64,000 bases of DNA from Rhizobiales bacterium 62-17 (GTDB lineage: Bacteria; Pseudomonadota; Alphaproteobacteria; Rhizobiales; Beijerinckiaceae), in the NCBI GenBank assembly GCA_001898965.1, contig MKVW01000001.1:183635-247634 (forward strand), in the 5' to 3' direction. This document shows, one piece after another, positions 33,198-42,933 of the stretch. The position numbers and the translations under genes were made by a program. The stretch's first letter is position 1; each line of letters opens with the position of its first letter. The notes under the pieces are model-generated. The model had not been told where the DNA came from, searched no databases, and saw only the letters and a list, made by a program, of their open reading frames with translations.

Positions 33198-34865
33198 ATG
33201 TCAGGCGATCCGCGTACCGAACCCGGCAAGATCCTCGTCGGCAAGAGCGACAAATTTGAATATTTGACGCTTTCCGTCGGCAACCGCCATGGTCTGATCA
33301 CGGGCGCCACTGGCACCGGCAAGACCGTCACTTTGCAAACTCTGGCCGAAGGCTTCGCCAGCAACGGCGTGCCGGTGTTCGCTGCCGACATCAAGGGCGA
33401 TCTCTCCGGCATTTGCATGCCGGGCGATGCCAAGCCGCCGTTCGTCAAGCGCGCCCAGGAATTGGGCTTCGAATATCAGGCCGACGAATTTTCCGTCACC
33501 TTCTGGGATCTGCTGGGTGAGTCCGGCCATCCGATTCGCGCCACCGTTTCGGAAATGGGGCCGTTGCTCACCTCGCGTCTGCTTCAATGCACCGATGCGC
33601 AGGAAGGCATCATCAACATCGTTTTCCGCGTCGCCGACGAAAAAGGCTGGCTGCTGCTCGATCTCAAGGATCTGAAAGCGCTGCTGCAATATGTTGCGGA
33701 TAATGCCGCCGATCTGAAGGTGAAATACGGCAACATCGTTCCCTCTTCCATCGGCGCGATCCAGCGGCAATTGCTGGTGTTGGAAAACCAGGGCGCCGAA
33801 AAATTCTTCGGCGAGCCGGCGCTCGATCTCACCGACTTCATCCAGACCGACAAGGAGCGGCGCGGCGTCATCAACATTCTGTCGGCGCAGAAGCTGATGG
33901 AGAGCCCGCGCCTCTATGCCACCTTCCTGTTGTGGATGCTGTCGGAGCTGTTCGAGAAACTGCCTGAGGTCGGCGATCTGCCGAAGCCGAAACTGGTGTT
34001 CTTCTTCGACGAAGCGCATTTGTTGTTCGACGATGCGCCGAAGGCGCTGCTCGATGCGATCGAGCGTGTCGTACGCCTCATCCGTTCGAAAGGTGTCGGC
34101 GTCTATTTCGTCACGCAAAACCCTCTCGACATTCCCGACAACGTGTTGGGGCAGCTCGGCAATCGCGTTCAGCATGCGTTGCGCGCCTTCACGCCGCGCG
34201 ATCAGCGCGCCGTGCGCGCCGCCGCCGAAACCTTCCGCCAGACGCCCGGCTTCGACACCGTCAAGGCGATCATGGAGTTGAAGGTCGGCGAAGCCTTGGT
34301 TTCCATGCTCGATGAAAAGGGCATGCCGTCGATGGTGTCGCGCACCTTCATCGCGCCGCCGTCCGCCCGCGTCGGGACGATCACCACCGATGAGTTGAAA
34401 GCCGCGCTGGCGAAGGATCAGATCAAGGGCAAATACGACACGCCGGTCGATCGCGAATCCGCTTTCGAAATTCTGGCTAAGCGTGCCGGCGGGCAGATGG
34501 ACGACGCCGGTTCGCCGGAAGTGGAGGCCGGCGCCGGCAGTGGCGGCATCTTGAGCGAGATCGGCAATGCGATCGGCGGCGCGCTGGGCGGCGGCGCGCC
34601 GAAGATCAATCCGAAGACCGGCAAGCCGATGCGGACGCCGAAAACCACGACCCAAGTCATCGTGCAATCGGCCATTCAATCGGCCAGCCGCACCATCGGC
34701 TCGCAAATCGGTCGCGCCATCCTGCGCAACGTGCTGGGCGGAATTCTGGGCGGCAAGGGCGGTCGCTATGGCATCGCCGATGGTTTGCCGTCGAATAAAC
34801 CTGCTGCGGGCGCCTCTGAAAATCCCCTTGATCGCCCAGATGACAAAGCCGGCCGTCGCCCCTAG
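33198..34865 (+). CDS. DUF853 (YjgR/HerA-like) ATPase
   Basis: A 555-residue P-loop ATPase of the DUF853 family (E. coli YjgR), related to HerA/FtsK-type motors. Walker A is TGATGTGKT near residue 35. Walker B is [19 protein letters not shown] motor features [15 protein letters not shown] and [17 protein letters not shown] follow. The C-terminus is Gly-rich ([22 protein letters not shown]). The ATG at 33198 follows GTGGGA. An in-frame ATG at 33144 with AGGTGG 8 nt upstream is a plausible longer start (18 residues). Function is unknown; a role in DNA or protein translocation is suspected. Confidence 0.88.
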   Translation: MSGDPRTEPGKILVGKSDKFEYLTLSVGNRHGLITGATGTGKTVTLQTLAEGFASNGVPVFAADIKGDLSGICMPGDAKPPFVKRAQELGFEYQADEFSVTFWDLLGESGHPIRATVSEMGPLLTSRLLQCTDAQEGIINIVFRVADEKGWLLLDLKDLKALLQYVADNAADLKVKYGNIVPSSIGAIQRQLLVLENQGAEKFFGEPALDLTDFIQTDKERRGVINILSAQKLMESPRLYATFLLWMLSELFEKLPEVGDLPKPKLVFFFDEAHLLFDDAPKALLDAIERVVRLIRSKGVGVYFVTQNPLDIPDNVLGQLGNRVQHALRAFTPRDQRAVRAAAETFRQTPGFDTVKAIMELKVGEALVSMLDEKGMPSMVSRTFIAPPSARVGTITTDELKAALAKDQIKGKYDTPVDRESAFEILAKRAGGQMDDAGSPEVEAGAGSGGILSEIGNAIGGALGGGAPKINPKTGKPMRTPKTTTQVIVQSAIQSASRTIGSQIGRAILRNVLGGILGGKGGRYGIADGLPSNKPAAGASENPLDRPDDKAGRRP

Positions 34866-34948
34866 CTCTTGAGAGACCAAGTGCCGCCGCTCGGCGGCGG
34901 CAGGTGATTTTGCTGGCTCAGCCGGTGCATAACCATAGCGGACATCCC

Positions 34949-36331
34949 ATGACAGACGTTTCCTCGGCCCTCGCCACTCTCGACAAGAGCACCGATGCCG
35001 CGCTGGCGCGGCTGTTCGATCTGCTGAAAATTTCGTCGATTTCGACGGACCCGCAGTTCAAGGGCGATTGTCAGCGCGCCGCGCAATGGCTGGCCGATGA
35101 GCTGAAGGGCATTGGCTTCGACGCTTCGGTGCGGCCGACCGTCGGGCATCCGATGGTCGTCGCGCATGCCAAGGCCAACCGTGCCAACGCGCCGCACGTG
35201 CTGTTCTATGGTCACTACGACGTGCAGCCGGTCGATCCGCTGAATTTATGGGAGACCGATCCGTTCGCTCCGCGTCTCGTCGATGCACCGAAGGGCAAGC
35301 AGATCGTGGCGCGCGGGTCCTCCGACGACAAAGGCCAGTTGATGACCTTTGTCGAAGCCTGTCGCGCACTCCAGGCCAACGGCGGTTTGCCTTGTGATGT
35401 CACCATTCTTTTCGAGGGCGAGGAAGAATGCGGCTCGCCGTCCTTGCCGGCGTTCCTCAAGGCGAACAAGGACGAACTGAAGGCCGATATCGCGCTCGTC
35501 TGCGACACCAATATGTGGGACACGCAGACGCCAGCCATCACCACCATGCTGCGCGGTCTCGTCTTCCACGAAGTGGTGATCAAGGCGGCGAGCCGCGATC
35601 TGCATTCGGGCATGTTCGGCGGCCCGGCTGCCAACCCCATTCGCATCCTCGCCCATATCCTTGCGGGCCTGCACGATGCCGACGGCCGCGTCACGCTGCC
35701 GGGTTTCTATGATGGCGTCAGTGAATTGCCGGCCGATGTCGCCAAACAGTGGCAGGCGCTGCCTTTCGACGCCAAGCATTTCTTGGGTGACGTCGGTTTG
35801 TCGGTACCGGCGGGCGAGAAGGGCCGCAGCGTGCTCGAACAGATCTGGGCGCGGCCGACCTGCGAGATGAACGGCATCATCGGTGGCTACACCGGCGAAG
35901 GCGCCAAGACCGTGCTGCCGGCCGAAGCGCGCGCCAAGGTCTCATTCCGTCTGGTCGGCCAGCAAGATCCGGCTAAAATCGTCAAGGCGTTCGAAGCCCA
36001 TGTGCGCGCCGGCCTGCCGGCGGATTGCAAGGTGGAATTCATTTCGCACGGTGCTTCGCCCGCGCTGCAATTGCCCTTTGCCTCGCCGGAATTGAGCAAG
36101 GCCCGCTCGGCGCTGCAGAGCGAATGGGGCAAGGAGACGGTGCTCGTCGGTTCGGGCGGCTCCATTCCCATCATCGGTCTGTTCAAGAGCGAACTGAACC
36201 TTGATTCCTTGATGGTCGGCTTTGCGCTCGAAAGCGATAAGATTCACTCTCCCAACGAAAAATACGAACTGTCCTCCTTCAAGGGTGGCATGCGCTCCTG
36301 GGTGCGTGTCCTGGAAGCGCTGGGCCAATAA
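34949..36331 (+). CDS. M20 family dipeptidase (zinc metallopeptidase)
   Basis: A 460-residue M20/M25/M40 peptidase. The zinc and catalytic residues are visible: His in YGHYDVQP, Asp in GSSDDKGQ, the EE pair in FEGEEECGSP, Asp in LVCDTNMWD and the last His in ESDKIHSPNEKYEL. A dimerisation domain (residues about 200-330) contains DLHSGMFGGPAANP. The protein is cytoplasmic, with no signal peptide. The ATG at 34949 is used; a GTG at 34904 would add a poorly conserved leader. It is probably a Xaa-His or carnosinase-like dipeptidase. It lies 83 nt downstream of the DUF853 gene, next to the YeiH gene. Confidence 0.92.
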   Translation: MTDVSSALATLDKSTDAALARLFDLLKISSISTDPQFKGDCQRAAQWLADELKGIGFDASVRPTVGHPMVVAHAKANRANAPHVLFYGHYDVQPVDPLNLWETDPFAPRLVDAPKGKQIVARGSSDDKGQLMTFVEACRALQANGGLPCDVTILFEGEEECGSPSLPAFLKANKDELKADIALVCDTNMWDTQTPAITTMLRGLVFHEVVIKAASRDLHSGMFGGPAANPIRILAHILAGLHDADGRVTLPGFYDGVSELPADVAKQWQALPFDAKHFLGDVGLSVPAGEKGRSVLEQIWARPTCEMNGIIGGYTGEGAKTVLPAEARAKVSFRLVGQQDPAKIVKAFEAHVRAGLPADCKVEFISHGASPALQLPFASPELSKARSALQSEWGKETVLVGSGGSIPIIGLFKSELNLDSLMVGFALESDKIHSPNEKYELSSFKGGMRSWVRVLEALGQ

Positions 36332-36355
36332 AAACTCCAGCCAATAAAATATAAA

Positions 36356-37369
36356 ATGACTCTAGAGAGGATACGCCGGGCGCTGCAGCCAGGCAGCGCC
36401 ATCGGCCCATGGCCGGGCCTAGTGTTGTGCTGCTTCGTTGCGCTTGCCGCTCATCTTGCGGGTTTGGCGCAGCGCGCTCTCGGCCATCAGGTGATCGATG
36501 CTTATGTCGGCGCGATCCTGATCGGCATCGCCATCCGCACCTTCGCGCAGCCCGGGCGCCGCTTTGACAAGGGCATCGATTTTTCCGCGCGCACCTTGCT
36601 TGAAATCGGTGTGGCGCTGCTCGGCGCATCGATTGGCTATGGCCTGGTGCCGGGCCTGTCGCTCGGTCTCGTCTTCGGCGCCATCGTCATCGTCGTGTTC
36701 GGCATGGGGCTGAGTTTTGCCATCGGACGCATGCTCGGCCTGTCGAAAAATCTCGCCATCATGGTGGCTTGCGGCAGTTCGATCTGCGGCAATTCGGCCA
36801 TCGCCGCCGTCGCGCCGGCCATTCGCGCCGAACCGCCGGAAGTCACCTCCGCCATCGCCTTCACGGCGATCTGGGGCCTCCCGCTCGCCATCCTCTATCC
36901 GTTCCTCTTCGACACGCTGGGGCTGACGGCGACGCAATATGGCGCCTTCGCCGGACTGACGATCTATTCGGTGCCGCAGGTGCTAGCCGCCACCATGCCG
37001 ATCGGCGCGGTGGCGACGCAGATCGGCACCTTCACCAAATTGGTGCGGGTGATGATGCTGGCGCCGGTGCTCTTGGTCGTGTCTTTGGCCAATGCGCGCA
37101 GCCGCAACGTGCGCGTCACCTTGCCATGGTTCATCTATGGATTTCTCGTGCTCGTCGCGCTGCGTTCGCTCGGAATGATTCCGGATGAAGTTCGCGCTGG
37201 GCTGCTCGGAGCTTCCAATCTATTGACCTTGATCGCCATGGCGGCGCTCGGCCTGTCAGCCGATGCGCGCGTGCTGTTGCGCTCGAGCAGTCGTGTATCG
37301 CTGGCGGCGCTGTCCTCGATGCTTCTGATCGGCGTGATGGGCTACGCGATCGTCAAGTTTACCGGTTAA
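36356..37369 (+). CDS. YeiH family putative sulfate exporter (UPF0324)
   Basis: A 337-residue membrane protein with about ten helices, of the YeiH/UPF0324 family. Typical stretches are GVALLGASIGYGLV, MVACGSSICGNSAIAAVAPAI (the family signature) and GLTIYSVPQVLAATMPIG. Members are proposed to export sulfate or related anions, but this is weakly supported. It starts 24 nt after the M20 peptidase stop on the same strand, so co-transcription is likely. The link between the two functions is unclear. Confidence 0.88.
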   Translation: MTLERIRRALQPGSAIGPWPGLVLCCFVALAAHLAGLAQRALGHQVIDAYVGAILIGIAIRTFAQPGRRFDKGIDFSARTLLEIGVALLGASIGYGLVPGLSLGLVFGAIVIVVFGMGLSFAIGRMLGLSKNLAIMVACGSSICGNSAIAAVAPAIRAEPPEVTSAIAFTAIWGLPLAILYPFLFDTLGLTATQYGAFAGLTIYSVPQVLAATMPIGAVATQIGTFTKLVRVMMLAPVLLVVSLANARSRNVRVTLPWFIYGFLVLVALRSLGMIPDEVRAGLLGASNLLTLIAMAALGLSADARVLLRSSSRVSLAALSSMLLIGVMGYAIVKFTG

Positions 37370-37380
37370 ACAAGCGGACG

Positions 37381-37680
37381 CTACTCTGAAGCGTCATGGC
37401 TGCAGTATTTCACCGTCCATCTGGCGAGCCGCCGAGAGAGAAAAAGAATCGTTCCTCCGATCAATATCCAATAGGGGCCGCTAATGGCGCTTTGAATGGC
37501 GTCATTCCAAAAGGTGCTCCAGGGCTCAGCATTGCTCGTTGTGAAGAGCCGAACGACAAACAGGAGTGCCGCATAAAGTGTTCCGAAGGCCCCAACGATA
37601 ACGAAGCCAATCCCGAAGATGCGGATGAGAATAAGGGCGAGGTCGACATTTTGTCTCACGAAGGTCTCCGTGGATAACAA
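37381..37680 (-). CDS. Small membrane protein, hypothetical, atypical base composition
   Basis: A 99-residue protein with three hydrophobic segments: LALILIRIFGIGFVIVGAFGTLYAALLF and YWILIGGTILFLS, split by a polar stretch (TTSNAEPWSTFWNDA). It has a basic C-terminus. No family is recognised. The DNA is visibly less GC-rich than its neighbours and codon use looks relaxed, which may point to a recent arrival or low constraint. It lies alone between the convergent YeiH gene and panB. A plus-strand open frame over the same DNA encodes a less protein-like sequence. Confidence 0.6.
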   Translation of the reverse strand: MLSTETFVRQNVDLALILIRIFGIGFVIVGAFGTLYAALLFVVRLFTTSNAEPWSTFWNDAIQSAISGPYWILIGGTILFLSRRLARWTVKYCSHDASE

Positions 37681-37751
37681 TGGAATCTAAATGCGACAGG
37701 CCTTTCTATAATCGCGATGGTGTCGATGTCTGCACATTCAGAACGTGTGGC

Positions 37752-38567
37752 TCAGTACGAATGTTCCGCCGCCGGGAAATTCTTGCCCTTCACGTCCTGC
37801 ACATAGCGCGTCACCGCATCGTCGATGCTTGAAGCGCCGACCATGAAATCCTTGGTGAAGCGCGGTTTTTTCCCAGGATAAACGCCAAGCATGTCGTGCA
37901 GTACCAAAACCTGGCCGGAGCAGTCGACGCCGGCGCCAATGCCGATGGTGCCAGCCGTGGTCAGGGCGGCGGTGACTTCGCCCGCCACTTTCGCCGGCAC
38001 CATTTCAATCAGGATGAAGGCGGCGCCCGCTTCGGCCAGAGCCTTGGCGTCATCCATCAGGATTTTCGCGGCAAGCTGATTGGCGCCTTGCACGCGATAG
38101 CCTCCCAGCGCATGCACCGATTGCGGCGTCAGGCCGATATGGGCACAGACCGGCACGCCGCGCTGCACGAGGAAGTGGACGGTCTCGGTCATATGCGCGC
38201 CGCCTTCGAGCTTCACCATTTGCGCACCGGCGGCCATCAGCCGGGCGGCATTGCGCATCGCCTGCGAGGGGCTCTCCTGATAAGAGCCGAAGGGCAGATC
38301 GGTCATGATGAAGGAACGGCGCACGCCGCGCGCCACGCAGCTCGTATGATATTCCATGTTTTCCATGGTGACGGGCAAGGTGGACGAATGGCCTTGCAGC
38401 ACATTGCCAAGGGAATCGCCGACGAGCTGGATGTCGACGCCGCAACGGTCGAGCAATGAAGCAAAGCTCGAATCATAGCAGGTGAGCGAGGCGATTTTCT
38501 CGCCGCTGGCGCGCATCTTCTCGAAGTCGGTCAGCTTTAACGGCTTGGCATCGGCGAGATAGGCCAT
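37752..38567 (-). CDS. panB: 3-methyl-2-oxobutanoate hydroxymethyltransferase (PanB)
   Basis: A 271-residue PanB, the first committed enzyme of pantothenate synthesis: it adds the hydroxymethyl group of 5,10-methylene-THF to alpha-ketoisovalerate. Signatures are [32 protein letters not shown] split over the first 60 residues, [30 protein letters not shown] and [10 protein letters not shown]. The metal-binding Asp residues in YDSS and GDS are present. It is followed by panC upstream on the same strand (30 nt away), so panC-panB form an operon. Confidence 0.97.
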   Translation of the reverse strand: MAYLADAKPLKLTDFEKMRASGEKIASLTCYDSSFASLLDRCGVDIQLVGDSLGNVLQGHSSTLPVTMENMEYHTSCVARGVRRSFIMTDLPFGSYQESPSQAMRNAARLMAAGAQMVKLEGGAHMTETVHFLVQRGVPVCAHIGLTPQSVHALGGYRVQGANQLAAKILMDDAKALAEAGAAFILIEMVPAKVAGEVTAALTTAGTIGIGAGVDCSGQVLVLHDMLGVYPGKKPRFTKDFMVGASSIDDAVTRYVQDVKGKNFPAAEHSY

Positions 38568-38596
38568 GGCGAAATCCTGAACTTTGTTGATGTTTT

Positions 38597-39454
38597 CTAA
38601 GACAACGAAACGGCGATGTTGTCGATGAGGCGCGTTTTGCCGAGTTTCGCGGCGACGAGCAAGCGCAACGGTTGCGTCAACGGTTTGGCGACGGCGGCGA
38701 GCGAAGCCGCATCGCGCAGCTCGAGATAGTCGAGCACGAAGCCGGCATCGGCGAGAGCCTGCCGGCCGTTGGCCAGCACAGCCTCGACCTCTTCGCCGGC
38801 GGCAATGCGGCGGGCGAGGTCTTGGAGGGTCGCATGCAGCAGCGGCGCGCGGCGGCGTTCCTCGGTGTCGAGGTAAACGTTGCGCGACGACATGGCGAGG
38901 CCGTCCGTCTCGCGCACGGTCGGCGCACCGACGATCTCGACCGGTAGATCGAGATCCTTCGCCATCTGCCTGATCACGGCGAGCTGCTGAAAATCCTTCT
39001 CGCCGAAAATTGCAAAGTCAGCCGCACTCTGGACGAGCAGTTTAGCGACGACCGTGGCGACGCCGGCGAAATGGGTAGGGCGGAAGCGGTCTTCCAAACC
39101 GGCCTTGGCCGGTCCTTCCAGCGAGACCGTCGTGGCAAAGCCCGCCGGATACATGACGTGTGGCGTCGGCGAAAACACAGCGTCGATGCCGGCGGCCGTC
39201 AGGCGTTCCAGATCGGCTTCGAAGGTGCGCGGATATTTGGCGAAATCCTCGTGCGGCGCGAACTGGGTCGGATTGACGAACACCGAAGCCACGGCCCGCC
39301 GTGCCTTGCGCTTGGCGAGCTGCGCCAGCGAGATATGTCCGGCATGCAGGGCACCCATGGTCGGTACGAGCGCGATCGTTTCGCCGGCGCGTCGCCAGGG
39401 GGCGAGCGCGGCGCGCAGGTCGACAACGGTACTGATGACGGCAGGCTTGTTCAT
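38597..39454 (-). CDS. panC: Pantothenate synthetase (PanC)
   Basis: A 285-residue pantothenate-beta-alanine ligase (ATP to AMP). The HIGH-like motif is [13 protein letters not shown] near residue 36. [38 protein letters not shown] and the KMSKS-like SSRNVYL segment are typical of the family. It lies upstream of panB in the same operon; the pair makes the pantothenate moiety of CoA. No panD or panE is nearby. Confidence 0.97.
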   Translation of the reverse strand: MNKPAVISTVVDLRAALAPWRRAGETIALVPTMGALHAGHISLAQLAKRKARRAVASVFVNPTQFAPHEDFAKYPRTFEADLERLTAAGIDAVFSPTPHVMYPAGFATTVSLEGPAKAGLEDRFRPTHFAGVATVVAKLLVQSAADFAIFGEKDFQQLAVIRQMAKDLDLPVEIVGAPTVRETDGLAMSSRNVYLDTEERRRAPLLHATLQDLARRIAAGEEVEAVLANGRQALADAGFVLDYLELRDAASLAAVAKPLTQPLRLLVAAKLGKTRLIDNIAVSLS

Positions 39455-39493
39455 TACGGTTTCCGGTTCGCAGGCGACCTCTGTAAGCCGGCC

Positions 39494-40174
39494 CTATGTA
39501 AGGGGCGACGGCCCTGTCTCCAAGCCCGGTAATTCGGCCAGGGATTTTATAGTTTTGACCGGCGGAAGGTCGGCATATTCGTCAGGCTGGCTGGTACGGT
39601 TGACCCAGATGGGCCGGAAGCCGAACTGGCGCGCTCCGGCGATGTCCCAGCGGTTCGACGAGAGGAAGGTCACGGCGTCAGGCTTGGCCTGAAAGCGCTG
39701 GGTGACGAGTTCATAGGCCCGGGGCTCGGTCTTGAAGGCGCGCAGGACGTCGACCGAGAGCAGGGCGTCGAACAGGTCGCTCAGGCCGGCAGCCTGGGTG
39801 GCGCTCTCCAGCATGGCTGGCGTGCCATTGGAGAGAATGGCCAGTTGCGCGCCCTGCGCTTTCAACGTCGCAAGTGCGGGCTTGGCGTCGGCATAGGCAT
39901 CGAGCGTTTCGTAGGCCGCAAGTAAAGCCGCACGGGTTGCTGGATCTATACCTCCAAAGCGCGCGGCGGCGAAGTCGAGGGCTTCGGCGGTGAGCGCCTG
40001 GAAATCGTGATAAGCGCCCATCAGCGTGCGTGTCCAGGTATATTCGAGCTGCTTGGTGCGCCAGAGATCGGACAGTCGATCCGCATGGTCTCCGATGGCA
40101 TCGCGGTGGCGCGCCACGGCCGCATGCACGTTGAACAACGTGCCATAGGCATCGAAGACGTAGATCGCTGTCAT
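39494..40174 (-). CDS. Haloacid dehalogenase type II (HAD superfamily)
   Basis: A 226-residue HAD hydrolase. The nucleophile Asp is in YVFDAYGTLFNVH. SNGTPAML supplies the Ser, Lys is in RAFKTEPRAYELV, and SSNRWDIAGARQFGF is the type II dehalogenase motif. These enzymes dehalogenate L-2-haloacids; the F-A-Y-G-T-L-F start and the SSN motif favour this over a phosphatase. The ATG at 40174 follows GGAGCTCTG and lies 2 nt after the murJ stop. The upstream frame to 40300 is low-complexity and is not used. Confidence 0.87.
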   Translation of the reverse strand: MTAIYVFDAYGTLFNVHAAVARHRDAIGDHADRLSDLWRTKQLEYTWTRTLMGAYHDFQALTAEALDFAAARFGGIDPATRAALLAAYETLDAYADAKPALATLKAQGAQLAILSNGTPAMLESATQAAGLSDLFDALLSVDVLRAFKTEPRAYELVTQRFQAKPDAVTFLSSNRWDIAGARQFGFRPIWVNRTSQPDEYADLPPVKTIKSLAELPGLETGPSPLT

Positions 40175-40176
40175 GA

Positions 40177-41760
40177 TCAGAGCTCCGGAGCGGATGCTTT
40201 GTCGGCTTGCGTTCGGCGCAACGGTCGCAGCCGGCCCGGCCGCACGCCAACGGCATAAAGCGCCGCGACCAGAGCCAGGCCATAGGCGAGGGCGCCGCAA
40301 ATACCCATGACGATGAGGCGCGTCTCGTTCGTCCAGCGTCCGGCATGGATGGCCGCGGCATCGGCGAGCGGCTGCGCCGCGAAAGCCACGACGGCGAGAA
40401 CAGCAGTCGCGCCGACGACCGCCGCGAAAACACGGCCGGTGATTGCATCCGGCTGCATGCTGCCGCGCTTGACGGCGAGGCCCACGAGCAGGAGCAGGTT
40501 GATCCAGGCGCCAACGGATGTGGCGATGGCGAGACCGGCCGCGCCATAAGGGCGAAACAGCAGGATTTTGAGGCCGACATTCACCGCCACCGCGAGCAGC
40601 GAGACGATCATCGGCGTCGTCGTGTCGCCGCGCGCCTGAAAGCTGGCGACGGCCGAGCGCACCAGCACGGCGGCGGGCAGGCCCCAGCCGTAAGCGGTGA
40701 GCACGCGGGCAGCGGCCGAAGCGGCGGCTTCATCGAAAGCGCCGCGCAGAAAAACGCCGCGCATGATGATGTCGGCGATGACGACGAAGGCGACGAAGAA
40801 CGGCGCGCTCAAAGCCGCCGTCAGCGCCATGGTGCGGTTCTGCGCGTCGTAGGCGCTCTTGTTGTCGCCTGCGGCGAAGCGCCGGCTCATTTCCGGCAGC
40901 AGGACCGTACCGGCGGCAATGGCGATGACGCCGCCGGGCAATTGATAGATGCGATCGGCATAATAGACAGACGATACGCCGCCCGTCGGCAGCAGAGAGA
41001 CGATGATCGTGTCGACGAAGAGCGCGATCTGCACGCCGGCCGAGCCGATCACCGCCGGCAGAAAGGTTTTGAAGAAGCGTTTGATGTCGGCATCCCAGCG
41101 CGGTCGCGCAAAAAGCGCGAGAATGCCGGCACGCCGCGCCGCGTAAATGACGAGCGCCAGTTCGAGCGCGCCGGCGACGAGGACGCCGACGGCCGCCGCA
41201 TAACCGGCGTTGGGAAACAGAAAGGCGACGACGAGAAAGGCGAGAATGGCGAGATTGAGCAGCACCGGCGCGAAGGCGGCAGCGGCGAAACGGCCATTGG
41301 CGTTCAACGTGCCGGCGACGAGCGTGACCAGGGTGACGCAGAGCAAATAGGGGAAAGTGATGCGCGTCATGGTCTCGGCGAGCATCAGCCGTTCTGGATC
41401 TTTTTCGAGGCCCGGCGCCAGAATGGCCATCACCTGCGGCATGAAGGTCCAGGCCAGCAGCAGAACGATGATCTGCACGGCCAGCAGCAAAGTGAACATG
41501 CGCGCTGAAAACAGTTTCGCCGCCGCTTCGCCGCGCTCTTCCAGCGCCCGCGAATAGCCGGGCACATAGGCGGCGTTAAAAGCGCCTTCGCCGAAAATGG
41601 CCCGGAAATGATTGGGCAGGCGCAAAGCGATGTAGAAGGCGTCGGCCAGAGCGCCGGCTCCCAGCACTGCGCCGAGCGCGACGTCGCGGACGAAGCCCGT
41701 TACGCGCGACAGCAGCGTGAAGCCGCCAACCGACAGCAGATTGCGGGCGAGACCGCTCAC
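40177..41760 (-). CDS. murJ: Lipid II flippase MurJ
   Basis: A 527-residue MOP-family transporter with about 13-14 hydrophobic helices, which flips lipid II across the inner membrane for peptidoglycan synthesis. Family stretches are GFTLLSRVTGFVRDVALGAVLG near the start, FRAIFGEGAFNAAYVPGY, SVYYADRIYQLPGGVIAIAAGTVLLPEMSR (the substrate-site Arg/Asp) and ARVLTAYGWGLPAAVLVRS. It overlaps the glycosyltransferase gene by 4 nt and lies 2 nt before the dehalogenase gene. MurJ is normally essential. Confidence 0.96.
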   Translation of the reverse strand: MSGLARNLLSVGGFTLLSRVTGFVRDVALGAVLGAGALADAFYIALRLPNHFRAIFGEGAFNAAYVPGYSRALEERGEAAAKLFSARMFTLLLAVQIIVLLLAWTFMPQVMAILAPGLEKDPERLMLAETMTRITFPYLLCVTLVTLVAGTLNANGRFAAAAFAPVLLNLAILAFLVVAFLFPNAGYAAAVGVLVAGALELALVIYAARRAGILALFARPRWDADIKRFFKTFLPAVIGSAGVQIALFVDTIIVSLLPTGGVSSVYYADRIYQLPGGVIAIAAGTVLLPEMSRRFAAGDNKSAYDAQNRTMALTAALSAPFFVAFVVIADIIMRGVFLRGAFDEAAASAAARVLTAYGWGLPAAVLVRSAVASFQARGDTTTPMIVSLLAVAVNVGLKILLFRPYGAAGLAIATSVGAWINLLLLVGLAVKRGSMQPDAITGRVFAAVVGATAVLAVVAFAAQPLADAAAIHAGRWTNETRLIVMGICGALAYGLALVAALYAVGVRPGRLRPLRRTQADKASAPEL

Positions 41761-42806
41761 TGGAGGGACCGGCTCACGATGCGCACGGGCAGGGGAGAAT
41801 CGGCGGCATCATTAGTCGGGTCGATCGCGTTCGTGCCGATGCGCTCGGCGACGAGATAAAGCGGCCGCCGTTTCACTTCGGCGAAGATGCGTCCGACATA
41901 TTCGCCCAGAATGCCAAGCGACATGAGCTGAATGCCGGCGAAGAACAGGATCGAGACGATCAACGACGCATAGCCTGGCACGTCGACGCCATAGGCGGCG
42001 GTCTTGATCAGGAAATAGGCCGCCAGAATAAGGGCGACGGTCGAAACCAAAGTGCCGATGAAGGTCCAGATGCGCAGGGGCACCGTGGTGAACGACATCA
42101 AACCGTCGAGGGCAAAGCGCGTCAGCTTGCGGTAGCTGAATTTCGATTCGCCATGGGCGCGATCGGCAACGACGAACGGCACGCCGATCGAACGAAAGCC
42201 GATCCAGGCGTAAAGCCCCTTGGAAAAGCGCGCGCGCTCCGGCATGCCGCGTAGCGCGTTGACGGCCTTGCGGTCGAGCAGGCGGAAATCGCCGGCGCCC
42301 GGCGGCAATCGCGTCTCGCCGAAGATGGCGAACATTTCGTAGAATTTTTCCGTCAACCAGCGCCGCAAAGGGCTGTCGCCTTCCCGATCGGTTCGCTGGC
42401 CGTAGACGTTCTGAAAGCCGGCGTGCCATTTCTCGATGAAGGTCTCGATGACCTCAGGCGGATGCTGCAGATCGGCATCCATGATGATGACCGCATCGCC
42501 ATGCGCATGATCGAGGCCGGCGGCGATCGCCACCTCCTTGCCGAAATTGCGCGAGAAGGAAATGCCGGTAACGCGCGGGTCGGCGGCATGGGCGGCGCGC
42601 AACACCTCAAGCGTGTTGTCGCGCGAACCGTCGTCGACGAAAACCACTTCGAAAGACGCGGTACAGCGTTCGAGCACCGGAATGAGCCGCGCGATCAGCG
42701 GCGAGAGATTGTCCGCTTCATTATACATCGGCACGACGACGGAAATCTGTGGCGAGGGACGTGCGGTTGCACCGGGCGCTCGCTCGCTGATCGTGGTCTG
42801 GGTCAT
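41757..42806 (-). CDS. GT2 family glycosyltransferase with two C-terminal membrane helices (GtrB/ArnC-like)
   Basis: A 349-residue GT-A glycosyltransferase. The nucleotide-binding part has SVVVPMYNEADNLSPLI and FVDDGSRDNT, with the metal motif IIMDADLQHPPE. Two C-terminal membrane helices (IWTFIGTLVSTVALILAAYFL and YASLIVSILFFAGIQLMSLGILGEYVGRIFAEV) match polyprenyl-phosphate sugar transferases. It makes an undecaprenyl-linked sugar that is flipped for envelope modification. The overlap with murJ, and the YdjC-type deacetylase 127 nt away on the opposite strand, suggest envelope glycan work. Confidence 0.92.
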   Translation of the reverse strand: MTQTTISERAPGATARPSPQISVVVPMYNEADNLSPLIARLIPVLERCTASFEVVFVDDGSRDNTLEVLRAAHAADPRVTGISFSRNFGKEVAIAAGLDHAHGDAVIIMDADLQHPPEVIETFIEKWHAGFQNVYGQRTDREGDSPLRRWLTEKFYEMFAIFGETRLPPGAGDFRLLDRKAVNALRGMPERARFSKGLYAWIGFRSIGVPFVVADRAHGESKFSYRKLTRFALDGLMSFTTVPLRIWTFIGTLVSTVALILAAYFLIKTAAYGVDVPGYASLIVSILFFAGIQLMSLGILGEYVGRIFAEVKRRPLYLVAERIGTNAIDPTNDAADSPLPVRIVSRSLQ

Positions 42807-42933
42807 CGCCTTGACTTAGGTTTCCGTGGTGATGGCGCCTGCCGCCCGCGTCAGCCAAGACCTATGCGGGCCGGCCAATTTGTGCAAGCTGTACAGGTCC
42901 AGGCTGTTAATCACCGGGCTTTGAGCAGGAAAA

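Noticed and set aside
33201..34880. 559-residue open frame antisense to the DUF853 ATPase gene
   Set aside because: The sense frame has Walker A and B motifs and family identity; the antisense product is Arg/Gln-rich noise typical of GC-rich DNA.
34879..34903. GC hairpin after the DUF853 stop as a terminator
   Set aside because: The stem is short with a tight loop, and only a weak T-rich stretch follows, so termination is doubtful.
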